A stretch of 64,000 nt of DNA from Anaerolineaceae bacterium (GTDB lineage Bacteria; Chloroflexota; Anaerolineae; Anaerolineales; Anaerolineaceae): contig JAURZL010000011.1 of the NCBI GenBank assembly GCA_030653365.1, forward strand, positions 1 to 64,000. The letters run 5' to 3'. Under the pieces are notes generated by a model. The model made no database searches. It was not told the DNA's origin and saw only the letters and a list, made by a program, of their open reading frames with translations. The translations under genes and the position numbers were made by a program. Shown here in pieces: positions 43,834 through 53,983 of this stretch. Position 1 is the stretch's first letter; each line of letters starts with the position of its first letter.

Positions 43834-46179
43834 ATGAGTGGAGATCAACAAGCATTTCTTAAAGCAATGAATCAAGGGCATTCTGCTGCCTGGGATCAGA
43901 ATTGGACTGAAGCAGTAAATTATTATCGGGTTGCACTGGAACAATATCCGGAAGATCCAATGGCTTTGATCAGTATTGGGTTGGCATTTTTGGAGATGCA
44001 AGATTACGAAGGTGCATTAATGCATTACCAAAAAGTCTCGTCAATATCCCCCAATGACCCGGTTCCTTATGAAAAAATGGCTTTTATCTATGAAAAAATG
44101 GGTCGAATCAAAGATGCAGTCAAGTTTGGGATGCAAGCTGCGGAAATGCAATTACGATCAAGGGATGTTGATAAATCAATCGAATCCTGGCTGCATGTGA
44201 TCTCAATCGAACCAGAAAATTTGAACGCCCGTACACGGTTAGCCATGATCTTCGATAAATTGGGGAAAAAATCGGAAGCAGCCAGTGAATATCTTGCTGC
44301 AGCTAGCCTCATGCAAAGTGCTGGAGATAATCAAAAAGCGATTCAGGCAGTTCGCTATTGTCTGCAAATAGCACCGGACAATATGGATGTTCAGAACGCA
44401 ATGAAGTTGTTAAAATCAAACCAGCGCTTACCCAGACCTGAACGGCCAAAAACTGAGAAACCAAGTAAAGTAAATCGATTAGCAAATATCCAACAATTGC
44501 AAACCTCGGAAGAGAAAAACAGGGAAGAATTAAAAATGGACCCTGTGGCAGAGACCAGACAGAGTGCGCTGGAAGAATTGGCGACGATGTTGTTTGATTC
44601 ATCGGATAGTGATCCTGGTTCTGGTGCATCTGGCAAGCACGGTATTTCTGCATTGACGCGTGGGACTGGTGGTTTATCACTGGAACAAGCAGAGCGTACC
44701 AGAATTCTGCTTCATTTGGGGCATGCAATTGACCTGCAATCTGGTGGAAATGAAAAACGGGCTGCTGAAGAACTTCAAAGAGTACTGGATATTGGTTTAG
44801 AAAAAACTTCCGTATATTTCACCCTTGGGTTACTACTGGTAGATGAAAATCCAACCAAAGCAATAAAATATTTACAACAGGCAGCACGAAGAAAAGAGTA
44901 TGCAATTGCTTGCTATCTCCTGATAGGAAAAATTAATGAAAAGCAGGAAAATTTACAGGAGGCGACAACTTCCTACTTAAATGCTTATCGACTTGCGGAT
45001 TTATTAACAATTCCAACGGGATTTGCAGATGAATTAAAACAATTATATGAACCGATTCTAGAAGCACAACAACATGAAACGAATGTAAAAAATCTATTAG
45101 CTTTATGCCAGAATGTCAGATCACAATTGATGCGCGCTGATTGGCGCGAATATTTGCAAAAAGCGCGTGTTCAAATGCCTTCTGTAAATGAAGATAATCC
45201 ACCGGTTCCGTTAATCGAAATGTTATTACACTCCCGTTCCGGACAGGTGGTGGAGGCATTGGGAACTGTTCGCGAATTGACCCAAAAAGGTTTGTATCGA
45301 TCTGCAATGGAAGAAGCTTTCCATGCACTGCAATTTGCTCCTACCTATATGCCATTACACATTCAAATCGGTGAATTAATGGCAAAAAGCGGACAAATAG
45401 ACGATGCGATGAAGAAATTTTTATTGGTTGCTGAATTGTATGAAGTAAGAGGTGAGGCTGATCAAGCAATCCGGGTTTTGAAGAAAGTTACACAAATTGC
45501 CCCCATGGATTTGAGTATTCGAAATCGATTAATCGAATTACTCAGTAATAATAATCAAATTGATGAAGCAATTCACGAACATATAGAAGTTGGTGAAATT
45601 AATTACCGCTTGGCTGAATTAGAAAAAGCACGTCAATCGTATTTATTGGCATTACGACTTGCTCAGCAATCCCGAACCAATCGAAAATGGGCAGTTCAAA
45701 TATTAACAAAAATCGCAGATATAGATATGCAAAAACTGGATTGGCGGCAAGCACTTCGAATTTTCGAACAACTTCGTTCTCTTCAACCAGAAGACAAAGT
45801 CTCACGGATGCAATTAATTGATATCAATTTTCGTTTAGGTCAGGTACCAGCTGCAATGAAAGAAGTCGATGATTTCGTTAGAATGTTTGAAGATAATCAA
45901 AAAACGAAAGATGTAATTCAATTTTTGATTGAATTGATAAAAGAACATCCTGATCGAATTGAAATTCGCAAGCGCTTGATGGAAGCATTTATCCGTTATG
46001 GTCATACGACGAAAGCTATTCAACAAATGGATAAACTGGCAGATCAATTATTGGACACTGGAGATAAATGGGGAGCGATCGAAATGGTCGAAGCGATTAT
46101 TGCGATGAATCCACCAAATTCTAATCAGTACCGCCAACTATTACAACAAATCCGATCAGATAAAAAACAAAAGGAATAA
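43834..46179 (+). CDS. Large tetratricopeptide-repeat protein
   Basis: A 781-residue soluble helical protein. The N-terminal third carries at least five TPR units (SAAWDQNWTEAVNYYRVALE, ALISIGLAFLEMQDYEGALM, EPENLNARTRLAMIFDKLGK). A charged, low-complexity linker follows at about 190-265. A second TPR array runs to the end (YMPLHIQIGELMAKSGQIDD, ALRIFEQLRSLQPEDKVSRM). No signal peptide, catalytic motif or membrane segment is seen. TPRs bind partner proteins. It lies 12 bp after polA, so it is probably co-transcribed, but a DNA-repair role is not shown. Confidence 0.88.
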   Translation: MSGDQQAFLKAMNQGHSAAWDQNWTEAVNYYRVALEQYPEDPMALISIGLAFLEMQDYEGALMHYQKVSSISPNDPVPYEKMAFIYEKMGRIKDAVKFGMQAAEMQLRSRDVDKSIESWLHVISIEPENLNARTRLAMIFDKLGKKSEAASEYLAAASLMQSAGDNQKAIQAVRYCLQIAPDNMDVQNAMKLLKSNQRLPRPERPKTEKPSKVNRLANIQQLQTSEEKNREELKMDPVAETRQSALEELATMLFDSSDSDPGSGASGKHGISALTRGTGGLSLEQAERTRILLHLGHAIDLQSGGNEKRAAEELQRVLDIGLEKTSVYFTLGLLLVDENPTKAIKYLQQAARRKEYAIACYLLIGKINEKQENLQEATTSYLNAYRLADLLTIPTGFADELKQLYEPILEAQQHETNVKNLLALCQNVRSQLMRADWREYLQKARVQMPSVNEDNPPVPLIEMLLHSRSGQVVEALGTVRELTQKGLYRSAMEEAFHALQFAPTYMPLHIQIGELMAKSGQIDDAMKKFLLVAELYEVRGEADQAIRVLKKVTQIAPMDLSIRNRLIELLSNNNQIDEAIHEHIEVGEINYRLAELEKARQSYLLALRLAQQSRTNRKWAVQILTKIADIDMQKLDWRQALRIFEQLRSLQPEDKVSRMQLIDINFRLGQVPAAMKEVDDFVRMFEDNQKTKDVIQFLIELIKEHPDRIEIRKRLMEAFIRYGHTTKAIQQMDKLADQLLDTGDKWGAIEMVEAIIAMNPPNSNQYRQLLQQIRSDKKQKE

Positions 46180-46191
46180 TTCTTTTCAACT

Positions 46192-47076
46192 CTATGGTGC
46201 ATCAAATCGCAGATAGAGGCTACCCCAATATAAATTATCTTCATCATCTTTGCATTCCGGAGCGGTTAGGTTTGTGACCAGTTCGCCAATTTCGCCAACT
46301 TGAAGATTATATATTGTTGATGGAGTCATAGAAAAATCGGCATATCCAATACTGATTTCTGGAAAAAAGCCAGTAAAGAAAGAATTTTGCCCGTTGGACC
46401 ATGAAACAGTTATGCGAGCATTTGGGATTGGTTCACCTACGTCATTAAAAACCTCAACCTGGATCAATGATTCTTGATAAGATGGATTACAAATGGTTTC
46501 ATTTTCCGATAATTGAAATGGTAAACCAGTTATGATGCCAGGTGTTGGACTATTTTGAACAATTGCTGTCGAAGCTGAGACTGTAGGTCCAGGTGTTGCA
46601 GTTGTTTGTTCCTCAGTCTCAATGTTTGTAGGGATTATTGTCTCAGTTAGAGTAGGTGAAGGGGTTGCGGTAATTGGGATGGAGTCAGTTAAAATGGGTT
46701 CAGTAGGTTCTAAATTTACAGCTGGCTGGACAAATGGATTTTGGATTGCCTGTGCCATATTTAGAAGTACCTGAGCATCACTGCGAGATTGGCTGCGCCT
46801 GGATTGTTGTATGAGTTGGCCAGCTATATCATCATCCCGTAATAAGCCCAATCGGGCAGTAGCGCGACCGATATCCTGGTTGGCTTGAAACGCTAAAGCG
46901 ATCATTACTCGATAGCGGTCTTTGTCGGTTGAGTTGAGAGTTTCCGGGGGCACATTGGAGTATTGGACTGGGAAAATTACAATTGTTAACACAAATCCAA
47001 AGACCAATCCGAGCATAAGTCCAGTTAATAAATAATATGGTGGTTGTCGTCTTTCTTCCTGAAATCTTGAGTTCAA
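46192..47076 (-). CDS. Membrane-anchored protein with Thr/Pro linker and C-terminal beta domain
   Basis: 294 residues from a TTG at 47076 that overlaps the upstream stop (TTGA), with GGAGG just before it. One membrane helix at about 17-38 (LTGLMLGLVFGFVLTIVIF), a helical region with ALAFQANQDIGRATARLGLL, then a Thr/Pro linker (ITATPSPTLTETI) and a C-terminal domain beginning ICNPSYQESLIQVEVFNDVG and PNARITVSWSNGQNSFFTGF, suggestive of an Ig-like beta sandwich. The helical region resembles that of the upstream small protein (SFEQHQDLEYTTNQLVLLG). Family unknown. Confidence 0.78.
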   Translation of the reverse strand: MNSRFQEERRQPPYYLLTGLMLGLVFGFVLTIVIFPVQYSNVPPETLNSTDKDRYRVMIALAFQANQDIGRATARLGLLRDDDIAGQLIQQSRRSQSRSDAQVLLNMAQAIQNPFVQPAVNLEPTEPILTDSIPITATPSPTLTETIIPTNIETEEQTTATPGPTVSASTAIVQNSPTPGIITGLPFQLSENETICNPSYQESLIQVEVFNDVGEPIPNARITVSWSNGQNSFFTGFFPEISIGYADFSMTPSTIYNLQVGEIGELVTNLTAPECKDDEDNLYWGSLYLRFDAP

Positions 47077-47432
47077 GGTGCCTCCAAAGTAGACTCTGGC
47101 ACCTGATACACCTGTGCTAATAAGGCAAGTTTTTCAATATCCTCAAGACTGTAATCCAATTCTTCAGCAACGATAATTGCTTTTTGAATATATCTTAATG
47201 GATGATCATTTCCTAATAGAACTAATTGATTGGTTGTGTATTCAAGATCCTGATGTTGTTCAAAAGATTCAGCTGCCATTAAAACATAATCAGCCATGTA
47301 ATCGCTTCTTAAATTGGATATCTGCGTTGTACCAATTTCTGACGGAGTGCGGACCCAACCAAAATAAAATCCGATCAATAACCCAATCAAGATGGTCAGA
47401 ATGAACCAGAAGAAACGTAATCCGCGATTAAT
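47073..47432 (-). CDS. Small membrane-anchored helical protein, probable ATT start
   Basis: About 119 residues if initiated at ATT 47432, two bases after the hutU stop. AAAGG lies eight bases before this ATT. The next in-frame candidate, TTG 47390, would cut the membrane helix (RFFWFILTILIGLLIGFYFGW) in half and lose its basic N-terminus. The soluble part has DYVLMAAESFEQHQDLEYTT and a helical tail. It resembles the N-terminal part of the next gene and overlaps it by four bases. Family unknown; start codon is inference. Confidence 0.68.
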   Translation of the reverse strand: MNRGLRFFWFILTILIGLLIGFYFGWVRTPSEIGTTQISNLRSDYMADYVLMAAESFEQHQDLEYTTNQLVLLGNDHPLRYIQKAIIVAEELDYSLEDIEKLALLAQVYQVPESTLEAP

Positions 47433-47433
47433 A

Positions 47434-49098
47434 TTAAGAACCTTTCATCATTGGAATGATTATTCCGTGTTTTTTTGCTGCATCAATTGCTTTATTATAA
47501 CCAGCATCCACATGTCGCACCACTCCCATGCCAGGGTCAGTTGTTAAGACCCGTTCCAACCTTTTTGCAGCTTCCGATGTTCCATCTGCTACGATAACCA
47601 TTCCAGCATGTTGACTAAAACCAATTCCAACACCACCCCCATGGTGAAAAGAAACCCAGGTTGCTCCTCCAACAGCATTAATCATCAGATTAAGAATTGG
47701 CCAATCACTGATAGCATCACTGCCATCGAGCATGGCTTCGGTTTCGCGGTTAGGAGAAGCGACTGAACCTGCATCAAGATGGTCCCTACCGATGACTATG
47801 GGTGCTTTTACAATTCCTTTCGCCACCATCTCATTAAATTTTAGCCCGGCTTTGAGGCGATCCCCATACCCTAACCAACAAATACGGGAAGGTAGACCTT
47901 GAAAAGGAATTCTCTCTCTAGCCAATTTCAACCAGCGTTGTAAATGTTCATCGTCAGGGAAAAGTTCAGCTACAGCTTCATCTGTACGGTATATATCTTC
48001 AGGATCACCAGATAAAGCTACCCATCGGAAAGGACCTTTGCCTTCACAAAATAATGGACGAATATAAGCTGGAACAAATCCAGGGAAATCAAAGGCATTT
48101 TTAACACCATTGTCAAATGCTCGTTGACGAATGTTATTGCCATAATCGAAGACCTCAGCTCCACGACGTTGAAATTCAAGCATTGCTTCCACGTGTCTTG
48201 ATATGGAGTCCATTGCTCGTCGTGTATATTCCTGTGGGTTTTGTGCACGTAATATTGCTGCTTCCTCTACAGACAAACCAGATGGTATATACATCAGAAC
48301 TTCATGGGCTGAAGTTTGATCTGTCACAACATCGGGTGTGATGCCACGAATCACCAATTCCGGATACACATCTGCTGCGTTACCGATCAGTCCAATCGAG
48401 AGGGGGATTTCTTTTTCCAACGCATCCTCGATTAAAGTCATTGCTTCTTCCAGCGAATCAACAACAATATCTATATATCCGACTTGTTGGCGGCGTTGAG
48501 CCCTTTCAGGGTCGATTTCCACACATAAGCCAACCCCCTCGTTCATGGTAATAGCAAGAGGTTGTGCGCCGCCCATACCACCTAAACCAGCAGTTAATAC
48601 AAATTTTCCTTTAAGCGAATTCCAACCTTTTTGGGTTGCCAGTGCTCCTAAAGTCTCGTATGTGCCTTGAAGTATTCCCTGTGTTCCTATATATATCCAG
48701 GAACCAGCAGTCATTTGACCGTACATTATCAGGCCTTTTTCAGACAATTCGTCAAAATGCTTCTGGGTTGCCCAGAAGGGTACGAGATTTGAATTTGCTA
48801 TCAGTACGCGTGGTGCATCTGGATGGGATTGAAAAACAGCGACTGGTTTTCCAGATTGGACTAATAAGGTTTGGTCATCTTCCAACAATTTTAAGGTCTC
48901 TAAGATTGCATCGAATGATTCCCAGTTTCTTGCAGCCTGTCCACGACCCCCATAAACAACCAAATCTTCCGGTTTTTCTGCCACTTCCGGATCAAGATTA
49001 TTTTGAATCATGCGATATGCCGCTTCCGTTAACCATGATTTACATGTTAATTGGGTTCCACGTGGGGCACGAACAATTCGTGATTTTGACATGCTCAT
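47434..49098 (-). CDS. hutU: Urocanate hydratase
   Basis: A 554-residue urocanase that hydrates urocanate to imidazolone propionate in histidine breakdown, using bound NAD. Landmarks are [43 protein letters not shown] (NAD domain), [10 protein letters not shown] and the catalytic cysteine in [11 protein letters not shown]. The C-terminal [17 protein letters not shown] is also typical. Length fits the family. No hutH, hutI or formiminoglutamate gene is in the window, so the pathway is split or hutU sits alone. Two small envelope genes follow it. Confidence 0.96.
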   Translation of the reverse strand: MSMSKSRIVRAPRGTQLTCKSWLTEAAYRMIQNNLDPEVAEKPEDLVVYGGRGQAARNWESFDAILETLKLLEDDQTLLVQSGKPVAVFQSHPDAPRVLIANSNLVPFWATQKHFDELSEKGLIMYGQMTAGSWIYIGTQGILQGTYETLGALATQKGWNSLKGKFVLTAGLGGMGGAQPLAITMNEGVGLCVEIDPERAQRRQQVGYIDIVVDSLEEAMTLIEDALEKEIPLSIGLIGNAADVYPELVIRGITPDVVTDQTSAHEVLMYIPSGLSVEEAAILRAQNPQEYTRRAMDSISRHVEAMLEFQRRGAEVFDYGNNIRQRAFDNGVKNAFDFPGFVPAYIRPLFCEGKGPFRWVALSGDPEDIYRTDEAVAELFPDDEHLQRWLKLARERIPFQGLPSRICWLGYGDRLKAGLKFNEMVAKGIVKAPIVIGRDHLDAGSVASPNRETEAMLDGSDAISDWPILNLMINAVGGATWVSFHHGGGVGIGFSQHAGMVIVADGTSEAAKRLERVLTTDPGMGVVRHVDAGYNKAIDAAKKHGIIIPMMKGS

Positions 49099-49252
49099 CT
49101 CCTGATTGATTGGGGATCTCTAGACTTTATTATAGTATGGGATTTGAACAAGCGTAAAGTTCATAACAGGAAACCATGTATTTTAATGAATCAATTTATT
49201 ACAAAGTTTTTCCAGGCAAATCTGACAACAACATTCCATTCCGTTGGTAACC

Positions 49253-49281
49253 AAAAAGAACAGCTATTTTGCTGTCCTTTT
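49253..49281 (-). terminator. Terminator after the CBS gene
   Basis: GAACAGC pairs with GCTGTCC (one A-C mismatch) around TATTTT, flanked by A5 and T4. On the minus strand it follows the CBS gene stop and ends in TTTTT. Confidence 0.65.
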
Positions 49282-49304
49282 ATCTCAATTTAAATTGACC
49301 AATT

Positions 49305-49745
49305 TTAAGCACTATTGGTATGAACGAATCTTCCGGAGAGATCTTTAATTTTCTCTCTTTGCTTAAAAATTATATTCTTGACAACATCTCCAATTGAAAC
49401 AACACCAACCAGGTTACCATTTACTACAACTGGTAAGTGACGTATTCGATTTTTGGTCATAATATCCATGCATTCTTCACAGGTTTGCATTGGATGAATG
49501 CTGATTACTTTTTTGGTCATAATTTCCTTTACAAGTGTTTCTTTTGAAGTCTTACCAAGTAAAATTACTTTTCGAGCATAATCACGCTCAGAAATGATTC
49601 CCACAAGTTTTTCATCTTCTGTGACTAATAAAGCACCTACATCAACACGTGCCATTAAACGTAAAGCATCAAATACTGAATCTTCCGGGGATATCGTCCA
49701 TAAATCTTTCCCTTTGATCTCCAAAATAGTCTGTGCGGTTAACAT
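49305..49745 (-). CDS. Tandem CBS-domain protein
   Basis: 146 residues consisting of two CBS domains. CBS1 includes TISPEDSVFDALRLMARVDVG and GIISERDYARKVI; CBS2 includes VISIHPMQTCEECMDIMTKNRIRHLPVV and GVVSIGDVVKNII. Paired CBS modules bind adenine nucleotides such as AMP or ATP and usually sense energy. The start is ATG 49745, with AAGGAGG just before it; the open frame to 49760 has no better site. It is free-standing with its own terminator, so its target is unknown. Confidence 0.93.
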   Translation of the reverse strand: MLTAQTILEIKGKDLWTISPEDSVFDALRLMARVDVGALLVTEDEKLVGIISERDYARKVILLGKTSKETLVKEIMTKKVISIHPMQTCEECMDIMTKNRIRHLPVVVNGNLVGVVSIGDVVKNIIFKQREKIKDLSGRFVHTNSA

Positions 49746-49904
49746 AATGTCCTCCTTCAAGACGAATTATTGAAAAAGCTAATGATCAATTTCATTGTAG
49801 TACGTTGACAGGGCTTATTCAAATCAATTTATATATTTTGTAATAACACTCATTGATCTTGATAGTTTTTGATAGATTTCAATCATTTTTTTATAACGAT
49901 GTAA

Positions 49905-50426
49905 TTAAAGGTGAACTTGATAATGGAAAACCACCTTTTTTGACTTTGGTGAAATCGCTTCACCTTTTTTTACCCCACCATTCGCTTCAATAATTTTGTA
50001 CGAGGCTACATTATCAAAATCACAGGTAATCAATACTTCATTGATACCTAACTTACAGCATTCATTAAGTATCAATTGTAATTGTTGTTTGCCATATCCT
50101 TTTTGTCGTTCACTGGGACAGATACTATAACCAATATGGCCACCTTCTATGCATAGAGCTGGAGTGAGATAATGTCTGATATGAGAAAATCCAATAATTC
50201 TTTCCTGATCCAAAATTGACCAATATGTTGAATATGGGACAATCATGTTGGCAAAAGTTTTTCCAGCTTCAATTAATTGAGTCTGAAGGACATATTCATG
50301 AAAATTTTCACCACAATGGGTGTATAACCCTTCAATATCCTGTTCACCATTTATCCGAAAGTCTTTTATGATGGCTAAGAATTCCTTTTCAAGTGTGAAT
50401 GTTGGCCTCACCAGGGATAGTTTCAT
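49905..50426 (-). CDS. GNAT family acetyltransferase
   Basis: A 173-residue GNAT. The CoA loop is GYSICPSERQKGYGKQQL (QxxGYG type), followed by CCKLGINEVLITCDFDNVASYKIIEANGG, the standard motif B. The N-terminus (LVRPTFTLEKEFLAIIKDF) matches the YkwB/predicted acetyltransferase type. No neighbour suggests a substrate. It follows the diguanylate cyclase gene after about 120 bp. Confidence 0.9.
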   Translation of the reverse strand: MKLSLVRPTFTLEKEFLAIIKDFRINGEQDIEGLYTHCGENFHEYVLQTQLIEAGKTFANMIVPYSTYWSILDQERIIGFSHIRHYLTPALCIEGGHIGYSICPSERQKGYGKQQLQLILNECCKLGINEVLITCDFDNVASYKIIEANGGVKKGEAISPKSKKVVFHYQVHL

Positions 50427-50546
50427 GATGTAATCTTTATCAGAATAGAGAAAGCTTGAAAAAAGAAATTTTGATAATTATTATTAGACAACAAAAGATC
50501 TTGAAATGGATCTCGAAAACCAAGAAAAAAAAGGAGAATCTGAAAA

Positions 50547-52922
50547 CTAAGTTGTCTTTTTCTCCAATGAAGCAGAATAAAGAACTGTTTGATTTCGGCC
50601 AAGTTTTTTGGCGTTTTCAAGCGCTAAATTGACCTGATGGAGTAGCAAATCTATGGAAGCAATCCCTTCCTTTGTTATTTCAACCACTCCAAAACTCGCT
50701 GACAACCTGATCTGCCCTTTATTTGTTTCTACAGGTTTTGCACCGATTAGATTTCTTAAACGATCAGCGCCGATCACAGCATCTTTCCCGGATGTTAATG
50801 GCATGATAATCGCAAATTCTTCCCCACCAATCCTGCCAAGAATATCTGTTTCACGAATGTTATTCATTAATAATTTCACCAAAATGTTCAATACTTCATT
50901 TCCTGTTGAAAAACCAAAAGTCTCGTTAATCATTCGAAGATAATCTGGATCGACCACAACAAATGACAGAGTCGTATTGTATCTTTTTGCTCGCTTTATC
51001 TCATCTTCAAGAATATCCAATAATTGAGCTCGATTATAGCAGCCAAGCTCATCTGTTATCTCAAGTTTTCGATATTTCTGAATTAATTTATCAAGATGAT
51101 TTTTCAGTTTCTTTCGGATGGATATCTCGCTTGATAATTTATCCATTGCTTGTTTTAACTCAATTGTGCGAATTGTTAATTTTTCTTCCAATTCTAAAAT
51201 TCTCTTATCATACCCTTGATATTTTTCTTGCAGGCTTCTTGTCATCTGGTTAAATTCATAGGTTGTTTGCCCTAAGTCATCGCTATAACGTGGTTCCAAT
51301 GTGGTGGTTAAATCACCACGGATAACATGAGCAATTCCATTGCGAATTGTCCGAATAGGTTTCACAAGACTATTATTGATAAAGAATGGATACAGTAATA
51401 ACATCAAAACAGCGACCAACAACATTGCAATAAATTGGATTGCGATAGACCAATGTAAATCGTTGCGAAAATCAACGTAATAATCTTGAAATACTCCATT
51501 CCATTCTATGCTGGTTAGTGGTAATTGTGAGTTAAATCTAACTCTGGTTGGAAAATTATCGTTTGAGCCTAAAAAGAATCCACTAACTTGTTGTATTTCT
51601 TTTGGAATATATGGATCGTAGTACATATTAAGATGTACATCTTTAAAGGTAATTTGGAATGAACCCTCTGGAAATAAAACCAGCTGCGTATTAATCCTGA
51701 TATTTTTATCAGGTTGATCAGATACCAAAATCCAGGTGATGATTGTCTTATCGTCCAATGCATTAATAAATACTTTGCTGTTATCAGATGGGATTAAATC
51801 CTGAATATAGAGAGTGGTAATGATTGGATTTTGATTTCCTGGTAATGATAAAAAGCGGAATTCCATAGAATTATCATCACTAAAGGCAACAAATCCTTTT
51901 TTGTTGATAAATATGGATTTCCAGTTTTTTCCAGAAAAAGGAAAAGTCATTAGAATTTCTTGCTTTGTTGTTATCTCGCCTGATGGGTATTCAATTTCAT
52001 CACCGATATCATCTAAATAATTAAATTCGGAGTTAGTGATGTTGTAAACAGCATTATTCTGTTCAAAATTATAAGTTCTTTGATTTGGCGTTGAGAACAT
52101 TGCTAAATAATTTGCTGTGTTAGCTGGTGCAGTCAACCAGGAAGCAGCACTGATGCCTGTAAAGGTAGTCAATAGAATTGTTATAATAAATTTAAAGAAA
52201 AATGAACCACGCCGAATAGTCTGATCAATAAGTGCAAGGATAAAGAATGTGAGTGCCCAGGTTGTCGCCAAAGTAAATATAAAAAATGAGATTGTATTGT
52301 AACCATTCACCGAAAGCATGATGCTGATCATCCAGAAAAACCATAACCCAAATGAAGTAAGACCAAACCCCTGAGCAGCAATTGCCAATCGGCCTTGTGG
52401 ATGGAAAAAACGGTACAACCAGCTCTTGTTTGTTTCCAACGTAGAAAGCTTAATAGTTAAGAAAATAAAAAATACCATCAACCATGTGATTTCCAGAACC
52501 AGGAAAACTTGAATTATGATTGGAATTAAGTCCATTATCGGGTGTTGGATAAATTTCATCAGGTAGAAACCACTGAGAATTATTGCTGAAATTGAAAACA
52601 GATTATTAATCCATAAGATTATCTTTGCTTGCTTTTCACCAATTGATTTTACGGCAGAGAAATTGTATGCAAATTGTGTGAGTAATGCCAATCCTATTAC
52701 CAGGAAGGTATCATGAATCAACATGCCTTCGTTCTGGTATTTGAGACTTGAAACGCCGATAAATCCTGCGAGTCCTGCTGCTACCATGATGGAATAAGAG
52801 CCACCCAGCCAGAAATTGGCTTTTGTGCCGTTATTCATCAGAATTATAAAAACCGTTATTCCAAGAAAAATTATGGTTTGGGCGATGTAACTGATAGACG
52901 CTGGTGTAAGATATAAATCCAT
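50547..52922 (-). CDS. Membrane diguanylate cyclase with HAMP and GGDEF domains
   Basis: A 791-residue cyclic-di-GMP synthase. About seven membrane helices form the N-terminus (10-255). A large extracytoplasmic domain follows (about 265-480), rich in beta strands (TTKQEILMTFPFSGKNWKSIF, KTIITWILVSDQ). After another helix (AIQFIAMLLVAVLMLLLYPF) come a HAMP domain (SLVKPIRTIRNGIAHVIRGD), a coiled coil (KRILELEEKLTIRTIELKQ) and a GGDEF domain. The active motif is GGEEF near 695, and an RETD inhibitory I-site lies five residues before it, so the enzyme should be active and product-inhibited. The sensed signal is unknown. Confidence 0.92.
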   Translation of the reverse strand: MDLYLTPASISYIAQTIIFLGITVFIILMNNGTKANFWLGGSYSIMVAAGLAGFIGVSSLKYQNEGMLIHDTFLVIGLALLTQFAYNFSAVKSIGEKQAKIILWINNLFSISAIILSGFYLMKFIQHPIMDLIPIIIQVFLVLEITWLMVFFIFLTIKLSTLETNKSWLYRFFHPQGRLAIAAQGFGLTSFGLWFFWMISIMLSVNGYNTISFFIFTLATTWALTFFILALIDQTIRRGSFFFKFIITILLTTFTGISAASWLTAPANTANYLAMFSTPNQRTYNFEQNNAVYNITNSEFNYLDDIGDEIEYPSGEITTKQEILMTFPFSGKNWKSIFINKKGFVAFSDDNSMEFRFLSLPGNQNPIITTLYIQDLIPSDNSKVFINALDDKTIITWILVSDQPDKNIRINTQLVLFPEGSFQITFKDVHLNMYYDPYIPKEIQQVSGFFLGSNDNFPTRVRFNSQLPLTSIEWNGVFQDYYVDFRNDLHWSIAIQFIAMLLVAVLMLLLYPFFINNSLVKPIRTIRNGIAHVIRGDLTTTLEPRYSDDLGQTTYEFNQMTRSLQEKYQGYDKRILELEEKLTIRTIELKQAMDKLSSEISIRKKLKNHLDKLIQKYRKLEITDELGCYNRAQLLDILEDEIKRAKRYNTTLSFVVVDPDYLRMINETFGFSTGNEVLNILVKLLMNNIRETDILGRIGGEEFAIIMPLTSGKDAVIGADRLRNLIGAKPVETNKGQIRLSASFGVVEITKEGIASIDLLLHQVNLALENAKKLGRNQTVLYSASLEKKTT

Positions 52923-53062
52923 AAGAAATTCCCAAGTTCAAAGATCATTTATTTTAGAGTAGATAACATAATTGTAGCCGAAAATTAATGGATCAATTAA
53001 AAAAGATGATAACTTTCTCAAGAATTAGGTTAGTTCTCAAAAGTGGAGGAACACAATTAATT

Positions 53063-53094
53063 AAAAAATCCCTCCTTTTTGGAAAGAGGGATTT
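53063..53094 (-). terminator. Terminator of the cyclophilin gene
   Basis: AAATCCCTC (53067-53075) pairs with GAGGGATTT (53086-53094). On the minus strand it ends in TTTTTT. Confidence 0.88.
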
Positions 53095-53105
53095 GTGATT
53101 TCAGA

Positions 53106-53618
53106 TTACTCTTCAGTTACGTCAACCGAGTTTAATTTTACCGCTGGAGAATTTCTTTTTGAAGGATCACGGGCAGGGATGGAAAGTAGAATATCCAATC
53201 CTTTTGTCACCTCACCAAAAACGGAGTGTTTGTTGTCCAACCACGGTGTTGGAATGTGTGTTAAGAAGAATTGAGATCCATTTGTATTCGGTCCAGCATT
53301 TGCCATAGATAAAATACCTGGTTTGCTGTGCCGTAATGATGGATGGAATTCATCGGAGAATTTATAACCAGGACCACCCATACCGGTACCAGTTGGATCG
53401 CCTGCTTGTGCCATAAAATCATCAATTACACGGTGAAAGATGGTGTCATCATAAAAACCTTCTTTGGACAGAAATACAAAATTATTGACTGTTTTTGGGG
53501 TTTTATCTGCAAATAATTTCACAACAATATCACCAACATCAGTCTTGATTGTTGCGGTGTATTGTTTTTTTGGATCAATAGTCATTTCAGGGGGATTTTT
53601 CCATGATTTAGTAGTCAT
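53106..53618 (-). CDS. Cyclophilin-type peptidyl-prolyl isomerase
   Basis: A 170-residue cytoplasmic cyclophilin with no signal peptide. It contains [50 protein letters not shown] (catalytic Arg of FHRV, and the QFFLTH segment) and [18 protein letters not shown]. It speeds Xaa-Pro isomerisation in folding proteins. A strong terminator follows, so it is probably monocistronic. A palindromic element lies in its upstream region. Confidence 0.96.
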   Translation of the reverse strand: MTTKSWKNPPEMTIDPKKQYTATIKTDVGDIVVKLFADKTPKTVNNFVFLSKEGFYDDTIFHRVIDDFMAQAGDPTGTGMGGPGYKFSDEFHPSLRHSKPGILSMANAGPNTNGSQFFLTHIPTPWLDNKHSVFGEVTKGLDILLSIPARDPSKRNSPAVKLNSVDVTEE

Positions 53619-53677
53619 TCAATTTCCTTTCAAAATTTTTTTTGGAAAGATTTTAGAAAATTTAATCATTAACCTTT

Positions 53678-53761
53678 GTATCATCTCAATAAATAGGGTT
53701 GGGGGTATTTTTGGCGGGCAGAACAGCTAAAAACACCCTGACAGCTAGCATGAACAGATAC
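53678..53761 (-). repeat. Palindromic element, copy G
   Basis: GTATCATCTCAATAAATAGGG at the left, AGCATGAACAGATAC at the right. Core GGGTATTTTTGGC pairs with GCTAAAAACACCC. TAACCTTT and TAACTTT flank it imperfectly. It lies between divergent genes. Confidence 0.85.
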
Positions 53762-53983
53762 ATAACTTTCGATTAAAAATCAAACGCAATCCACTTTCCA
53801 TTATCAATTTATGTATTCTAGCATGATTCTAAGGATAACAATAGTTGATAGATTTAGATTGTGTAAGCTTGGTCAGTACTTAAATCATGGGAGAAAACCA
53901 GAGAATAAATCCGATCAAATAACCATAATCCAGAAGAGTACTTCTATTTCAGGTTTGTGATATATTCAGACTTATTGCTTAAT
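53762..53983. other. Upstream region of the MFS gene
   Basis: No gene supported. An extended -10 of the type TGATATATT lies at 53958-53966, only 17 bp before the likely ATG at 53984, so the leader would be about ten bases and lacks a ribosome binding site. Confidence 0.45.

Noticed and set aside
50423-50620. Short minus-strand frame between the diguanylate cyclase and GNAT genes
   Set aside because: It overlaps the cyclase end in another frame, is rich in Phe/Leu/Gln from A/T sequence and has no binding site.
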